Shown piece by piece: positions 6,870 through 14,162 of a stretch of DNA of 15,677 nucleotides. The notes below the pieces were generated by a model. The model worked only from the letters and a program-made list of their open reading frames with translations. It made no database searches and was not told the origin of the DNA. Within the stretch, counting starts at the first letter, position 1. Each line of letters begins with the position of its first letter. The position numbers were made by a program, and so were the translations under genes. The DNA comes from Rhizobium sp. Q54 (GTDB taxonomy: Bacteria; Pseudomonadota; Alphaproteobacteria; Rhizobiales; Beijerinckiaceae). The stretch lies in the NCBI GenBank assembly GCA_945903655.1, contig CAMDOY010000044.1, positions 1 through 15,677 of the forward strand, written 5' to 3'.

Positions 6870-7151
6870 TCAGTATTGGTTGATGTCCGGCGTGGCTTGT
6901 TCCTGCTTTTTCAGGAGCCAGCGGGTCGGCAGAAAAAGGCCCGTGCCGATCACCATGAAGATCAGCAGCTCCAGTAGGACCGAGACATTCAGCGGCGAGA
7001 AAAAGGCAAGGCCCGCCATGATGAAGGCCGCTACGGCGAAAGACGCGAAAAACCCAGGTAGCAGCAACATTTCGGCGATGACCAGCAAGAGCCCGCCGGT
7101 CAACCAGAAGCCCGTGTGATAATGTTCGAAAAGTTGGTCCAGCCCCATCAT
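6870..7151 (-). CDS. Short NfeD-like membrane protein, partner of the SPFH protein
   Basis: Small inner-membrane protein of 93 residues, identified mainly by its place: its ATG overlaps the stop of the SPFH gene in an ATGA (7151-7148), the standard SPFH-NfeD pairing. Three hydrophobic segments are visible: about 15-34 (FWLTGGLLLVIAEMLLLPGF), 36-52, and 57-75, followed by a short basic-polar end (RWLLKKQEQATPDINQY). The Pro-Gly after the first helix and the small-residue second helix fit NfeD. Usual NfeD1b/YbbJ proteins have about 140-150 residues with a C-terminal soluble OB-fold domain; none is present here. Only 72 bases separate the stop from the next gene, so no frameshifted OB domain can be hidden there. 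The two adjacent ATGs (7151, 7148) are equally possible starts. Confidence 0.82.
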   Translation of the reverse strand: MMGLDQLFEHYHTGFWLTGGLLLVIAEMLLLPGFFASFAVAAFIMAGLAFFSPLNVSVLLELLIFMVIGTGLFLPTRWLLKKQEQATPDINQY

Positions 7152-8023
7152 TTCTTCAACCCGTCAAACAGTACGCTCAGGCCGCCCAGCGCTCTGGTGA
7201 TGTCGGTGGGCACGATCACCAGTTTGGTGTTGGGCGATTTTCCCAGCTCAGCAATGCTGATGACCTGTTGCTTCATGATTTCAAAATCGGTAGCCGCTTG
7301 CCCATTGCGCTTGATGGCCTCGCCCACCGTCGCGGTGGCGAAGGCGTCGGCCTCGGCCAGAATGCGGCGCGCCTCGGCCTGCTTCTGGGCGGTGTAGAGT
7401 TCGCCATCCGCCTTCAATTGCTGGGCCTGACGCTCGCCTTCCGCCCGCGTCACCCAGGCGCGGCGCTCGCGCTCGGCGTTCAGCTGTTGCTGCATGGCGT
7501 TGCGGGTTGCGTCATCGACATTGACGTCCAGCACCTCGGTGCGGGTGATCTCGATGCCCCAGACGGCGCAGGCTTCCGACAGGCTGTCCATGATCCGCTC
7601 ATTGATGAACTCGCGCTTGGACTGCACCTCGTCAAACTCCATCTGGCCGCCGGTGGAGCGCACGATGCTGGTCACCGTGGTCTTCACGGCTTGCCCCACA
7701 TCGGTGATGCGGTAGACCGACTTGGCGGCATCCACGATGCGGAAGAAGACCGCCGTGGTGAGGTGAACCTCGACATTGTCCTTTGTGATGACATTGATCT
7801 GCTGTGGCTCGATCTGCCGCTCCAGGATCACGACCTGATGCCGCACCGAACTGAAGACCGGCATGATGAAATTGAGGCCCGCATTCAGCGTGCGGACATA
7901 TTTGCCGAATTGCTCGACGATATGGGCTTCCGACTGCGGCACGATCCGGATGGCTTTCATCGCGAAGATGAGAAGTAGAATGATTGCGGATAAAAGAACG
8001 ATGTTTGAAACAGTCATGTCCAT
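7148..8023 (-). CDS. SPFH/band-7 membrane protein (QmcA/YbbK-like)
   Basis: Membrane-anchored scaffold of the stomatin/prohibitin/flotillin superfamily, thought to form large oligomeric membrane microdomains and to modulate membrane protein quality control together with NfeD. ATG 8023 is chosen (291 residues) because AGGA lies seven bases upstream; an in-frame TTG at 8068 would add 15 residues without family support. One N-terminal membrane segment (residues about 6-22, SNIVLLSAIILLLIFAM) is followed by the SPFH domain starting at IRIVPQSEAHIVEQFGKYVR, with GLNFIMPV and VITKDNVEVHL. The Ala/Glu/Arg-rich helix AERERRAWVTRAEGERQAQQ (about 180-240) is the oligomerising stalk. The C-terminus LVIVPTDITRALGGLSVLFD is typical of QmcA-like proteins. 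The downstream nfeD-like gene overlaps by four bases. Confidence 0.94.
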   Translation of the reverse strand: MDMTVSNIVLLSAIILLLIFAMKAIRIVPQSEAHIVEQFGKYVRTLNAGLNFIMPVFSSVRHQVVILERQIEPQQINVITKDNVEVHLTTAVFFRIVDAAKSVYRITDVGQAVKTTVTSIVRSTGGQMEFDEVQSKREFINERIMDSLSEACAVWGIEITRTEVLDVNVDDATRNAMQQQLNAERERRAWVTRAEGERQAQQLKADGELYTAQKQAEARRILAEADAFATATVGEAIKRNGQAATDFEIMKQQVISIAELGKSPNTKLVIVPTDITRALGGLSVLFDGLKK

Positions 8024-8161
8024 CCCGGCTTCCTGCAAGAGTAGCGTCTTGCGGGCAGGATAGCTCAAGTTTCAGCTGTTCGAAAGCGTCCGAAAATCAA
8101 TTGTGTAGGTCAAGGGACGAGGGCGTCCGCACAGACTGACGCTCGACGGATGCTCTCAACC

Positions 8162-8394
8162 CTACTTGTCCTCATCCTCATAAAGATCCACCCGCGTCAG
8201 GTCGTCGTCGCCGGAGGGCGGTCGCGCGGTCTTGGGCTTGTCCGCAGGCGGCTTATCCGCGCGAGGCTTGTCCGCATGGGGTTTGGGCTGGGTCATGGAC
8301 GGCGGGTCGCTGGCGGGGAAGCTGTCCTCCAGCGCCTCCTCCAGATTGTCATTGTCCTGTTTCGCCGCGTTGGGTTTTTCGATTGCGGGGTCAT
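8162..8394 (-). CDS. Small acidic Pro/Lys-repeat protein, apparent 1-base frameshift near its start
   Basis: Hypothetical small protein. The open frame reads KPNAAKQDNDNLEEALEDSF, then PASDPPSMTQ, then DKP repeats (ADKPR, ADKPP, ADKPK) and an acidic end, DLYEDEDK. The FPASDPP core occurs in small uncharacterised proteobacterial proteins. This frame has no ATG before the SMTQP methionine. An ideal start exists in the next frame: AGGGAGG (8404-8410) nine bases before ATG 8394. Adding one A to the A5 run (T5 at 8375-8379 on the plus strand) joins that ATG to the conserved frame and gives 77 residues starting MTPQSKKPNAAKQD. So the gene is probably frameshifted by a deletion or base-call error, or uses slippage. 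Otherwise translation would need GTG 8434 or TTG 8422, both without a Shine-Dalgarno. It lies 48 bases after lutC. Confidence 0.62.
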
Positions 8395-8442
8395 GGTGGC
8401 GCGCCTCCCTGTGAGGAGACAACGCCCCGCCCACGCGCCGGT

Positions 8443-9114
8443 TCAATCGCGCAGGATGATGATATGCAGCCGACGCGGCCCATGGGCGCCCAGCACGATC
8501 TGCTGCTCGATATCGCCGGAGCGCGAGGGCCCGGTGATGAGATTGACCGTGCGCGGGGCCGCAGCCTTGCCATAGGCCGCGCGCAGGCGATCCCAAAGGC
8601 TCTCCGCATCGCCCACCAGATCAGCCTCGCGCAGCACGACGATATGATTGTCGGGCAGGAAATTGAGCGTGGTGGGATTGCCTGGACCAGACGTCATCGC
8701 GAGTGTGCCGGTCTCCGCGATGGCGCCGAAGGCGTGGCTGAGCCCGTTGAGGTCATCGCCCGCCGAAGGGCCATGGGTCACCTCGATGGCGGTGTCGCTC
8801 CAGTCGAGTTCGGCGAGACGCGCATCGGCGCCCATGCGCAGGGTCGCAGGCAGATTATGTTCGCGCAGATAGCGCGCGGCTTCGCTCACGATGTCCTGCG
8901 GCTGCGCAACTTCCGCCACGCTGGCCGCGACTCGCTCCGCCTCGGCGCGAAACAAGGCGACGCGCTCAGCCCCGCTCACCTGTCCACGCGCAGGCATGAC
9001 GCCGCGCGGGGCGGAGCGCAGGCGCTCCTGCACGGCGCTGACACGCGGCGCCTCGCGGCCATTGACGCCAAGGGAGCGGCGGATGTTGGAGAGAATGTCC
9101 TCGCGCGCGCTCAT
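8443..9114 (-). CDS. lutC: Lactate utilization protein C
   Basis: Third component of the LutABC L-lactate oxidation complex (LUD domain), cytoplasmic or membrane-associated; the exact chemical role of LutC is unresolved. ATG 9114 gives 223 residues beginning MSAREDILSNIRRSLG, the usual start, and overlaps the lutB stop in ATGA (9114-9111). A longer frame upstream runs entirely inside lutB and is not needed. The LUD signature is intact: HGPSAGDDLNGLSHAFGAIA followed by ETGTLAMTSGPGNPTTLNFL and PDNHIVVL, and the C-terminal LITGPSRSGDIEQQIVLGAH with HGPRRLHIIIL. Length and motif order are normal. It is the distal member of the operon, followed after 48 bases by the small acidic protein gene. Confidence 0.95.
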   Translation of the reverse strand: MSAREDILSNIRRSLGVNGREAPRVSAVQERLRSAPRGVMPARGQVSGAERVALFRAEAERVAASVAEVAQPQDIVSEAARYLREHNLPATLRMGADARLAELDWSDTAIEVTHGPSAGDDLNGLSHAFGAIAETGTLAMTSGPGNPTTLNFLPDNHIVVLREADLVGDAESLWDRLRAAYGKAAAPRTVNLITGPSRSGDIEQQIVLGAHGPRRLHIIILRD

Positions 9115-10541
9115 CGTGTCTTGCCTCCACGCTCGCGCCATTGCGCCTGGAATGTCTTGCCCTGGGGCGCAGGCATGTCCCGATGATCGGTCCAGCCCGA
9201 GGCCAGCGGTAGCCTGGCGAAACGGCCCGTCTTGCGGCCCAGAAAACCGAGCGCTGGCATGGCGAGGCCCGTTGCGAATTTGTAGAGCCATGGCCTGCGG
9301 GCGAAGAAGGCCCAGAAGCTCAAGCCGTAGCGATAGACGGCGGGCGCCAGATGGCGCTCATATTCGCGCTCGCGCCAGTGGCGCATGAGTTTGGGCAGGG
9401 GAATGCGCACGGGGCAGACGCTTTCGCAGCGCCCGCAGAAAGTGGAGGCGTTGGGCAGATGGCCCGCCTTGTCCACGCCCAGCAGGGAGGGCGAAAGCAC
9501 CGCGCCCATGGGGCCGGGATAGACCCAGCCATAGGCGTGGCCGCCGACCGCGTGATAGACCGGGCAATGGTTCATGCAGGCGCCGCAGCGGATGCAGCGC
9601 AGCATCTCCTCGAACTCGGTGCCGAGCATGGCGCTGCGACCATTATCCACCAGCACCACATGATAGGCCTGCGGCCCATCCACATCTTCTGGCCTGCGCG
9701 GGCCTGTCGATAGCGTCGTATAGACCGACATATCCTGTCCCGTCGCCGAGCGGCCGAGCACGCGCAGGATCTGTGCTGCGTCCTCGAGCGTCGGCACGAT
9801 CTTTTCGATGGAGGCGACGACGATATGCACGCGCGGCAGGGTCTGCGTCAGATCCCCATTGCCCTCGTTGGTGACGATGATCGAGGTGCCCGTTTCCGCC
9901 ACCAGAAAATTCGCGCCGGTGACGCCCACATCCGCTTCCAGAAAGCGTTTGCGCAGCACCATGCGCGCTTCCGTCAAAAGCGACTCTGCCTGGGTCAAAT
10001 CGCGGTCTGGCGAAAGGTGCGTGTGGATGCGGCGGAAGTCCTGCTCCACCTGCTCCTTCGTCAGATGCACCGCCGGCGCGATGATATGGGAGGGCGCCTC
10101 GCCGCGCAGCTGGATGATATATTCGCCCAGATCCGTCTCGATGGCCTCCATGCCCGCAGCCTCGATGGCGGCGTTGAGGCCGATCTCTTCGGAGACCATG
10201 GACTTGCCCTTGGTCACCGTGCGCGCGCCCTGCGCCTTGCAGATCTCCACGATGGTGGCGCAGGCCTCCTCCGCCGTGCGTGCGAAATGGACGTGACCGC
10301 CGGCCTCGCGCACCTTCGTCTCGTAATGTTCGAGATAGAGGTCGAGATGGGCCAGCACGTGGGTCTTGATGTCGTGCGCGCTGTCGCGCAGGGCCTCGAA
10401 CTCGGGCAGACGCTCGGCGGCCTGGGTGCGCTTGTCGATGAAGCCCGCGCGCACATTGCCGAGCGCCTGCTGCAACTGCTTGTCGGCGAGCGCGTTGTGG
10501 GCGTTCTGCTTGAAGGCGGGGGAGGTGGTGTGAATGGTCAC
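9111..10541 (-). CDS. lutB: Lactate utilization iron-sulfur protein B
   Basis: Iron-sulfur subunit of the LutABC L-lactate dehydrogenase system, passing electrons from lactate oxidation toward the respiratory chain. GTG 10541 (476 residues, VTIHTTSPAFKQNAH) overlaps the lutA stop in GTGA and has AAGGAG eight bases upstream; the longer open frame lies inside lutA. The N-terminal two thirds is a LUD domain (AETGTSIIVTNEGNGDLTQT near 215-234). Ferredoxin-like clusters follow: CIRCGACMNHCP (C316, C319, C322, C326) and FCGRCESVCPVRIPLPKLM (C369, C372, C376). The C-terminal tail holds a hydrophobic stretch (about 405-435), a possible membrane-contact region. All key cysteines are present and the length is typical. 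Confidence 0.96.
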   Translation of the reverse strand: MTIHTTSPAFKQNAHNALADKQLQQALGNVRAGFIDKRTQAAERLPEFEALRDSAHDIKTHVLAHLDLYLEHYETKVREAGGHVHFARTAEEACATIVEICKAQGARTVTKGKSMVSEEIGLNAAIEAAGMEAIETDLGEYIIQLRGEAPSHIIAPAVHLTKEQVEQDFRRIHTHLSPDRDLTQAESLLTEARMVLRKRFLEADVGVTGANFLVAETGTSIIVTNEGNGDLTQTLPRVHIVVASIEKIVPTLEDAAQILRVLGRSATGQDMSVYTTLSTGPRRPEDVDGPQAYHVVLVDNGRSAMLGTEFEEMLRCIRCGACMNHCPVYHAVGGHAYGWVYPGPMGAVLSPSLLGVDKAGHLPNASTFCGRCESVCPVRIPLPKLMRHWREREYERHLAPAVYRYGLSFWAFFARRPWLYKFATGLAMPALGFLGRKTGRFARLPLASGWTDHRDMPAPQGKTFQAQWRERGGKTR

Positions 10542-11314
10542 TGGCCCGTCTCCTTTGCAGCGCCAATCGGCGGCTCCTGGGTGAAGCCCGCGAGCACCTC
10601 GGCCACATGGCGCACCTCGACCACGCGGCCCTCGCGCGTCAGCTTGCCCGCCATGTTCATGAGGCAGCCCAGATCGCCCGCCAGCAGCACGGGGGCGCCG
10701 GTCTCCACGATATTGTCGATTTTCTTGCGCACGATGGCGTCGGAGATCTCGCCATATTTCACCGCAAATGTGCCGCCGAAACCGCAGCACACGTCGCATT
10801 CCTTCATGGCTGTCAGCTTGAGTCCTTCGATGCCTGCCAGCAGCTTGCGCGGCTGGCTGGCGATCCCCAGTTCCCGCAGGCCCGCGCAGCTGTCGTGATA
10901 GGTCACTTCGCGGGGAAAATGCGCGGTCACGGAGGTCACGCCCAGCACATCCGTGAGGAAGCTCACGAGCTCATGGCACTTGCCCGCGAAGACCTGCGCG
11001 CGATGCGCGAGGTTGGGGTCATCGGCGAAAAGATCGGGATAATGTTTCGCCATCATGCCGCCGCAGGAGCCCGAGGGCGCGACGATGTAATCGCACATGG
11101 AGAAGGCGTCCATGGCCTGCAGGGCGAGGGCCTGCGCATCGGCCCGGTCGCCGGAGTTGAAGGCGGGCTGGCCGCAGCAGGTCTGCGCGGGAACCACGAC
11201 CTCGCAGCCCGCATCCTCCAGCAGATTCACGGCCGCGAAGCCGATGCTGGGGCGGAAGAGATCGACGAGGCAGGTGACGAAGAGGCCGACGCGCGGCTTG
11301 GCGGAATGCGGCAA
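10538..11314 (-). CDS. lutA: Lactate utilization protein A, CCG-domain iron-sulfur protein
   Basis: First gene of lutABC; a CCG-domain protein related to the heterodisulfide reductase D and GlcF families, which bind an unusual Fe-S cluster. It has 258 residues. The only plausible start after an in-frame stop is TTG 11314, a rare start with a weak upstream ribosome-binding sequence, which could keep expression low. VGLFVTCLVDLFRPSIGFAA is the usual LutA N-terminus. Two CCG motifs are intact: QTCCGQP (C46, C47) and CDVCCGFGGTFAVKYG (C173, C176, C177), each with its partner cysteine, PSGSCGGM (C84) and YHDSCAGLRELG (C143). The gene is divergent from the L,D-transpeptidase gene; the 182-base region between them (11315-11496) must contain the lut promoter. 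No regulator of the lut operon is in this window. Confidence 0.95.
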   Translation of the reverse strand: MPHSAKPRVGLFVTCLVDLFRPSIGFAAVNLLEDAGCEVVVPAQTCCGQPAFNSGDRADAQALALQAMDAFSMCDYIVAPSGSCGGMMAKHYPDLFADDPNLAHRAQVFAGKCHELVSFLTDVLGVTSVTAHFPREVTYHDSCAGLRELGIASQPRKLLAGIEGLKLTAMKECDVCCGFGGTFAVKYGEISDAIVRKKIDNIVETGAPVLLAGDLGCLMNMAGKLTREGRVVEVRHVAEVLAGFTQEPPIGAAKETGQ

Positions 11315-11496
11315 GGTGATGTGTCCCGTTCATGGGCGGATCGTGCCTGACATTGCCCCGCGACAAGGCGTGATGGCAAGCGCCTCAGGGCCTTTAGCCT
11401 CTCGCTAACCATATCCTCAGCTAATTCTGAAGCTTACGCTCAAGCATAGTATCCTGATCCCCTCATTTGCCTCTTCCAGAGGCCCCAAAGGGCGGG

Positions 11497-12252
11497 ATGA
11501 TCATGGCGAAAGGTGGAGCTGCTCTGGCGGTTTTGGCGCTTCTGACGGGTCTTGGCCCGCCGGCAGCGCTGGCGGAGCCGCGATCAGGCCTTGGTGGGGG
11601 ATTTCTGGAATTGTTGGTGACGGGGCGCGATCCCACGCCGCGGCCCTGGCTTGAGCCGCAGAGGCAGGAGCGCCCGGACGCCCCGCGCGTGCACGCGCCG
11701 GTTCAACGCCTCTCGGCGCCCGCAGCAGCGCCCAGCGCTCCAAAGCCAGCGCCTGTCGTCCACAGTGCCGCCATCGCCGTTCCTGCGCTTTCGCAGCGCG
11801 CGGGCGCGGCGGCGACATTCGCCCGGCAGGAGGTCGCCTACGATGGCCCTCATGAGGCTGGCGTCGTGGTGGTGGATACGCCGAACCGGTTCCTGTTTCT
11901 CGTGCTGGGGAATGGCCGCGCCCTGCGCTATGGCATTGGCGTCGGGCGGCCAGGGTTCGAATGGGCGGGGGTCAAGACCGTCTCGCGCAAGGCCGAATGG
12001 CCGGGCTGGACGCCGCCGCCTGAAATGCGCAAACGCCGCCCCGAACTGCCGCTCCATATGGTGGGGGGCGAGGATAATCCGCTGGGGGCGCGGGCGCTGT
12101 ATCTGGGCTCCACGCTCTATCGCATCCACGGCACCAACGAGCCCCACACCATCGGACATAACGTGTCCTCCGGTTGCATCCGCATGATGAACGAGGATGT
12201 GATCGACCTCTACGAGCGGGTGCGGCTCGGGACGAAGGTGGTCGTGATCTGA
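11497..12252 (+). CDS. Secreted L,D-transpeptidase, YkuD (ErfK/YbiS/YnhG) family
   Basis: Periplasmic enzyme that makes 3-3 peptidoglycan cross-links or attaches proteins to peptidoglycan. ATG 11497 gives 251 residues, with AAGG six bases upstream; ATG 11503 is nearly as good, and a TTG at 11467 would only lengthen the signal region. Signal peptide: residues 1-26 (MIMAKGGAALAVLALLTGLG, then PPAALA before EP). Residues 27 to about 120 are a Pro/Ala-rich linker. The YkuD domain begins at GVVVVDTPNRFLFLVLGNG; the catalytic site is HGTNEPHTIGHNVSSGCIRM with H211, H221 and nucleophile C227. The WPGWTPPPEMRKRRP and NPLGARALYLG segments are typical of the family. It is a single-gene unit, divergent from lutA and convergent with the DUF2076 gene. 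Confidence 0.95.
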   Translation: MIMAKGGAALAVLALLTGLGPPAALAEPRSGLGGGFLELLVTGRDPTPRPWLEPQRQERPDAPRVHAPVQRLSAPAAAPSAPKPAPVVHSAAIAVPALSQRAGAAATFARQEVAYDGPHEAGVVVVDTPNRFLFLVLGNGRALRYGIGVGRPGFEWAGVKTVSRKAEWPGWTPPPEMRKRRPELPLHMVGGEDNPLGARALYLGSTLYRIHGTNEPHTIGHNVSSGCIRMMNEDVIDLYERVRLGTKVVVI

Positions 12253-12253
12253 C

Positions 12254-12281
12254 AAAACGCCCCCGGTTGTGGCCGGGGGCG
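12254..12281 (-). terminator. Rho-independent terminator between the convergent transpeptidase and DUF2076 genes
   Basis: A nine-base perfect stem, CGCCCCCGG (12258-12266) / CCGGGGGCG (12273-12281), has a six-base loop. On the minus strand it is followed by TTTT, so it best serves the DUF2076 gene, whose stop is 11 bases away. The hairpin lies five bases after the transpeptidase stop and may also slow plus-strand transcription, but there is no U-tract on that side. Confidence 0.88.
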
Positions 12282-12291
12282 CATGGCTTGC

Positions 12292-13005
12292 CTAGATGTC
12301 GCTGGAATCGTCGGAGGAGCCGTAGAAGCCGCTATCCTCGCTTGATTCGTTATAGGAGGCGGGAAAGATGCCGCCCATGAGGCCGCCGCTGTCGCCAGCG
12401 CCTTGATTTCCGCCAAGGCTGGTTTGGTTGGAATCCCCAGCGCCGAGGCCAGAGCCAATGCCCAGCGAATTGCTGGCGCTGTTCTGGTTCAACAGCCCGC
12501 TGATGGAGTTGGCCAGCAGCATGCCGCCCGCCACGCCTGCGGCTGCGCCCAGGGCGCCTTTCATGAAACCGCCGCCACCGCCGCCGAACATGCCGCCTTG
12601 CTGGGGCTGTTGCTGGGGATAGGGCTGGCCTTGTTGCATGGGGGGCTGGGCCGCCTGCTGCCGTCCCCATGGGGAGGGCGAGGCTGCGCCCCCGGCGCTG
12701 GGCACGCTGGTGGGGGCAGCCGGGCGACCGCCGCCAAAGAGCCCGCCCAGGAAGGAGCCGCTGTTATTCGCTTGAGCGGACTCGAGTTCGTGAATGCGCG
12801 CTTCCAGCTGTTGCAGATTCTCGTTGGCGGCGCCAAGGGCCTGATCCTGAACGATCACGGCCTGGGCGAGGAGATAGGTGGCGTAGGGCTGTTCGCGCAC
12901 GGCCTCGGCGATGAAGGCCTCGGCCTCCTTGTCGCGGGGATTGGCGGACGCCGCGCGGGTCCGGTCGAACAATCCGGCAAGCAACTGGCGTTCATCGGGG
13001 CTCAT
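12292..13005 (-). CDS. DUF2076 family protein, Gly/Gln-rich
   Basis: Uncharacterised DUF2076 protein; function unknown. Two adjacent ATGs exist (13008, 13005); the second fits the AGGGAG Shine-Dalgarno better (six bases) and gives 237 residues starting MSPDERQLLAGLFDRTR, close to the usual family start. Residues 1-85 are helical and charged, ending in a short coiled-coil-like stretch (NLQQLEARIHELESAQ). A low-complexity linker follows: GGLFGGGRPAAP, then Pro/Gln repeats (QQGQPYPQQQPQQGG). Next are a glycine run and a small-residue hydrophobic segment, FMKGALGAAAGVAGGMLLAN (about 145-175), possibly membrane-associating. The end is acidic (SEDSGFYGSSDDSSDI). No signal peptide is seen. It is a monocistronic gene between two terminators. 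Confidence 0.88.
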   Translation of the reverse strand: MSPDERQLLAGLFDRTRAASANPRDKEAEAFIAEAVREQPYATYLLAQAVIVQDQALGAANENLQQLEARIHELESAQANNSGSFLGGLFGGGRPAAPTSVPSAGGAASPSPWGRQQAAQPPMQQGQPYPQQQPQQGGMFGGGGGGFMKGALGAAAGVAGGMLLANSISGLLNQNSASNSLGIGSGLGAGDSNQTSLGGNQGAGDSGGLMGGIFPASYNESSEDSGFYGSSDDSSDI

Positions 13006-13110
13006 CATGCTCTCCCTGAGAAAAGCGGAGTGGTTCCGCTGGGTAGATATGGGGAGAAGCGCCGTCTGGTCCAAGGGGCGCCAGCATGATGATCACGCGC
13101 CTTTGAAATG

Positions 13111-13166
13111 AAAAAGACCCCCGCTCGGAAGCGGGGGCCCAAACCTTCAGCCGTGAGGCTGGAAGG
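13111..13166 (-). terminator. Rho-independent terminator of the porin gene, with an extra hairpin
   Basis: Read on the minus strand, the perfect stem CCCCCGCT / AGCGGGGG (plus-strand arms 13118-13125 and 13130-13137, loop CGGA) is followed by TCTTTTT. Just before it, directly after the porin stop, is a second hairpin with arms CCTTCAGCC (13144-13152) and GGCTGGAAGG (13157-13166), imperfect by one bulge. The tandem hairpins should give strong termination and 3'-end protection, as expected for a highly expressed outer-membrane gene. Confidence 0.9.
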
Positions 13167-13168
13167 GA

Positions 13169-14077
13169 TTACTTGAGGTCCTTGCCGGAGAGGGCGAAGG
13201 AGAGCGTGCCGACCACGGTTGTGCCGCAGTACTTGGAGCTAGCGGATGCATTCGCAAGCGACGAGCCGGTGATGTAGCTGCACTCTTTCTTGCTCAGGTT
13301 CGTGTCATGGTAACGAAGGTCGAGCGTGGCGAATTTGTAGTTGTAAGAAACGCCAGTATTCCAATAGAGGTAGTCGGGCATGCTTGTGTAGGTGCCGGTG
13401 CCTAGGCACGCATTACCACTCGTGTGCTTGGTATCGCACTTGGAAAGCCACTGCTGACCGAACTCACCCGAAAGAGCGAAGTCTCCCATCGTATACTTGG
13501 CAGTCCCAGAGGCATAGTAACCGGTTGAGCCGTAGTCGAGATAGCTGGGCGTCACAAACAGGTTGGCCCCGACCATGAAAGCGTCAGTCACGTTATAAGA
13601 CAGCTTTGTATAACCTTCGTACCAGCTCGGGTTCGAAACCCAAAAACCAGCCTGATAGTTGCTGTTGAAGTTGGAGGCTTCTTTGATGTCATACTGATAA
13701 AAGTAGTAGATCCCGCCGACATCCACCGTCATGTTTCCGAAGGTGGCGCGCACGCCGCCGATGGCGTCCAGCTCAACCGAGGGGCTGGAGGCCTGATTGG
13801 TGAGCTTGATGGAGGACGCGGCGGAGCCGACATAAAGCTGCCAGGTCGGGTTGATCGTGTAACGCAGCTCAGCGTTGACGTTGCCGGAAACGCCATTGTT
13901 CGACTGGCTGATGCCGCGGAACAGGTAGTTGCTGGTCAGACCGCCACCGACGGTGAAGTCCCAGGGGGAGACGACGACGGGCGCGGGGGCCGGGGCCTTC
14001 TTCTTGCCGAGGTCGGCTGCGGACGCCACGCCGCCGGTCAGGGCGAGGGCGAGAAGGGCGATCGAGGTCTTTTTCAT
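13169..14077 (-). CDS. TorF-family putative porin, outer-membrane beta-barrel
   Basis: Outer-membrane barrel of the TIGR02001/TorF putative porin family; substrate unknown. ATG 14077 gives 302 residues, with GGAG nine bases upstream; the frame upstream of it contains no family sequence. The signal peptide (MKKTSIALLALALTGGVASA, cleavage after A20) precedes a basic, Pro/Ala-rich stretch. The family signature SPWDFTVGGGLTSNYLFRGI is at about 37-56. Alternating aromatic/hydrophobic strands follow (LRYTINPTWQLYVGSAA, VDVGGIYYFYQYD, LYWNTGVSYNYKF, LDLRYHD). Four cysteines form two close pairs, C214/C224 and C266/C284, which could be disulfides in surface loops. Base composition is clearly lower in GC than in neighbouring genes, especially about 13300-13700. 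The gene has its own terminator and a long upstream region with an inverted repeat, suggesting separate regulation. Confidence 0.88.
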   Translation of the reverse strand: MKKTSIALLALALTGGVASAADLGKKKAPAPAPVVVSPWDFTVGGGLTSNYLFRGISQSNNGVSGNVNAELRYTINPTWQLYVGSAASSIKLTNQASSPSVELDAIGGVRATFGNMTVDVGGIYYFYQYDIKEASNFNSNYQAGFWVSNPSWYEGYTKLSYNVTDAFMVGANLFVTPSYLDYGSTGYYASGTAKYTMGDFALSGEFGQQWLSKCDTKHTSGNACLGTGTYTSMPDYLYWNTGVSYNYKFATLDLRYHDTNLSKKECSYITGSSLANASASSKYCGTTVVGTLSFALSGKDLK

Positions 14078-14162
14078 GACGTTGAGCTCCGTGAAACTTG
14101 TTTTGAACATGACGGCAATGTGACCCAAGACGTAGCTATATGACAAGTACAAGGAACGGGCA

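Noticed and set aside
8115..8128. Short hairpin GGACG-AGGG-CGTCC downstream of the small acidic protein gene
   Set aside because: The stem is only five bases with no T-run on either strand, so it could be chance in GC-rich DNA.
9825..10898. A 357-codon plus-strand frame opposite lutB and lutA
   Set aside because: It is a shadow of codon bias in the lut genes, which have complete motifs and coupled overlaps on the other strand.
11353..11379. TTGCC...GGCAA inverted pair in the lutA / transpeptidase intergenic region, as a GntR-type lut operator
   Set aside because: The arms are only five bases and 17 bases apart, and no regulator gene is nearby; too weak to report as a site.
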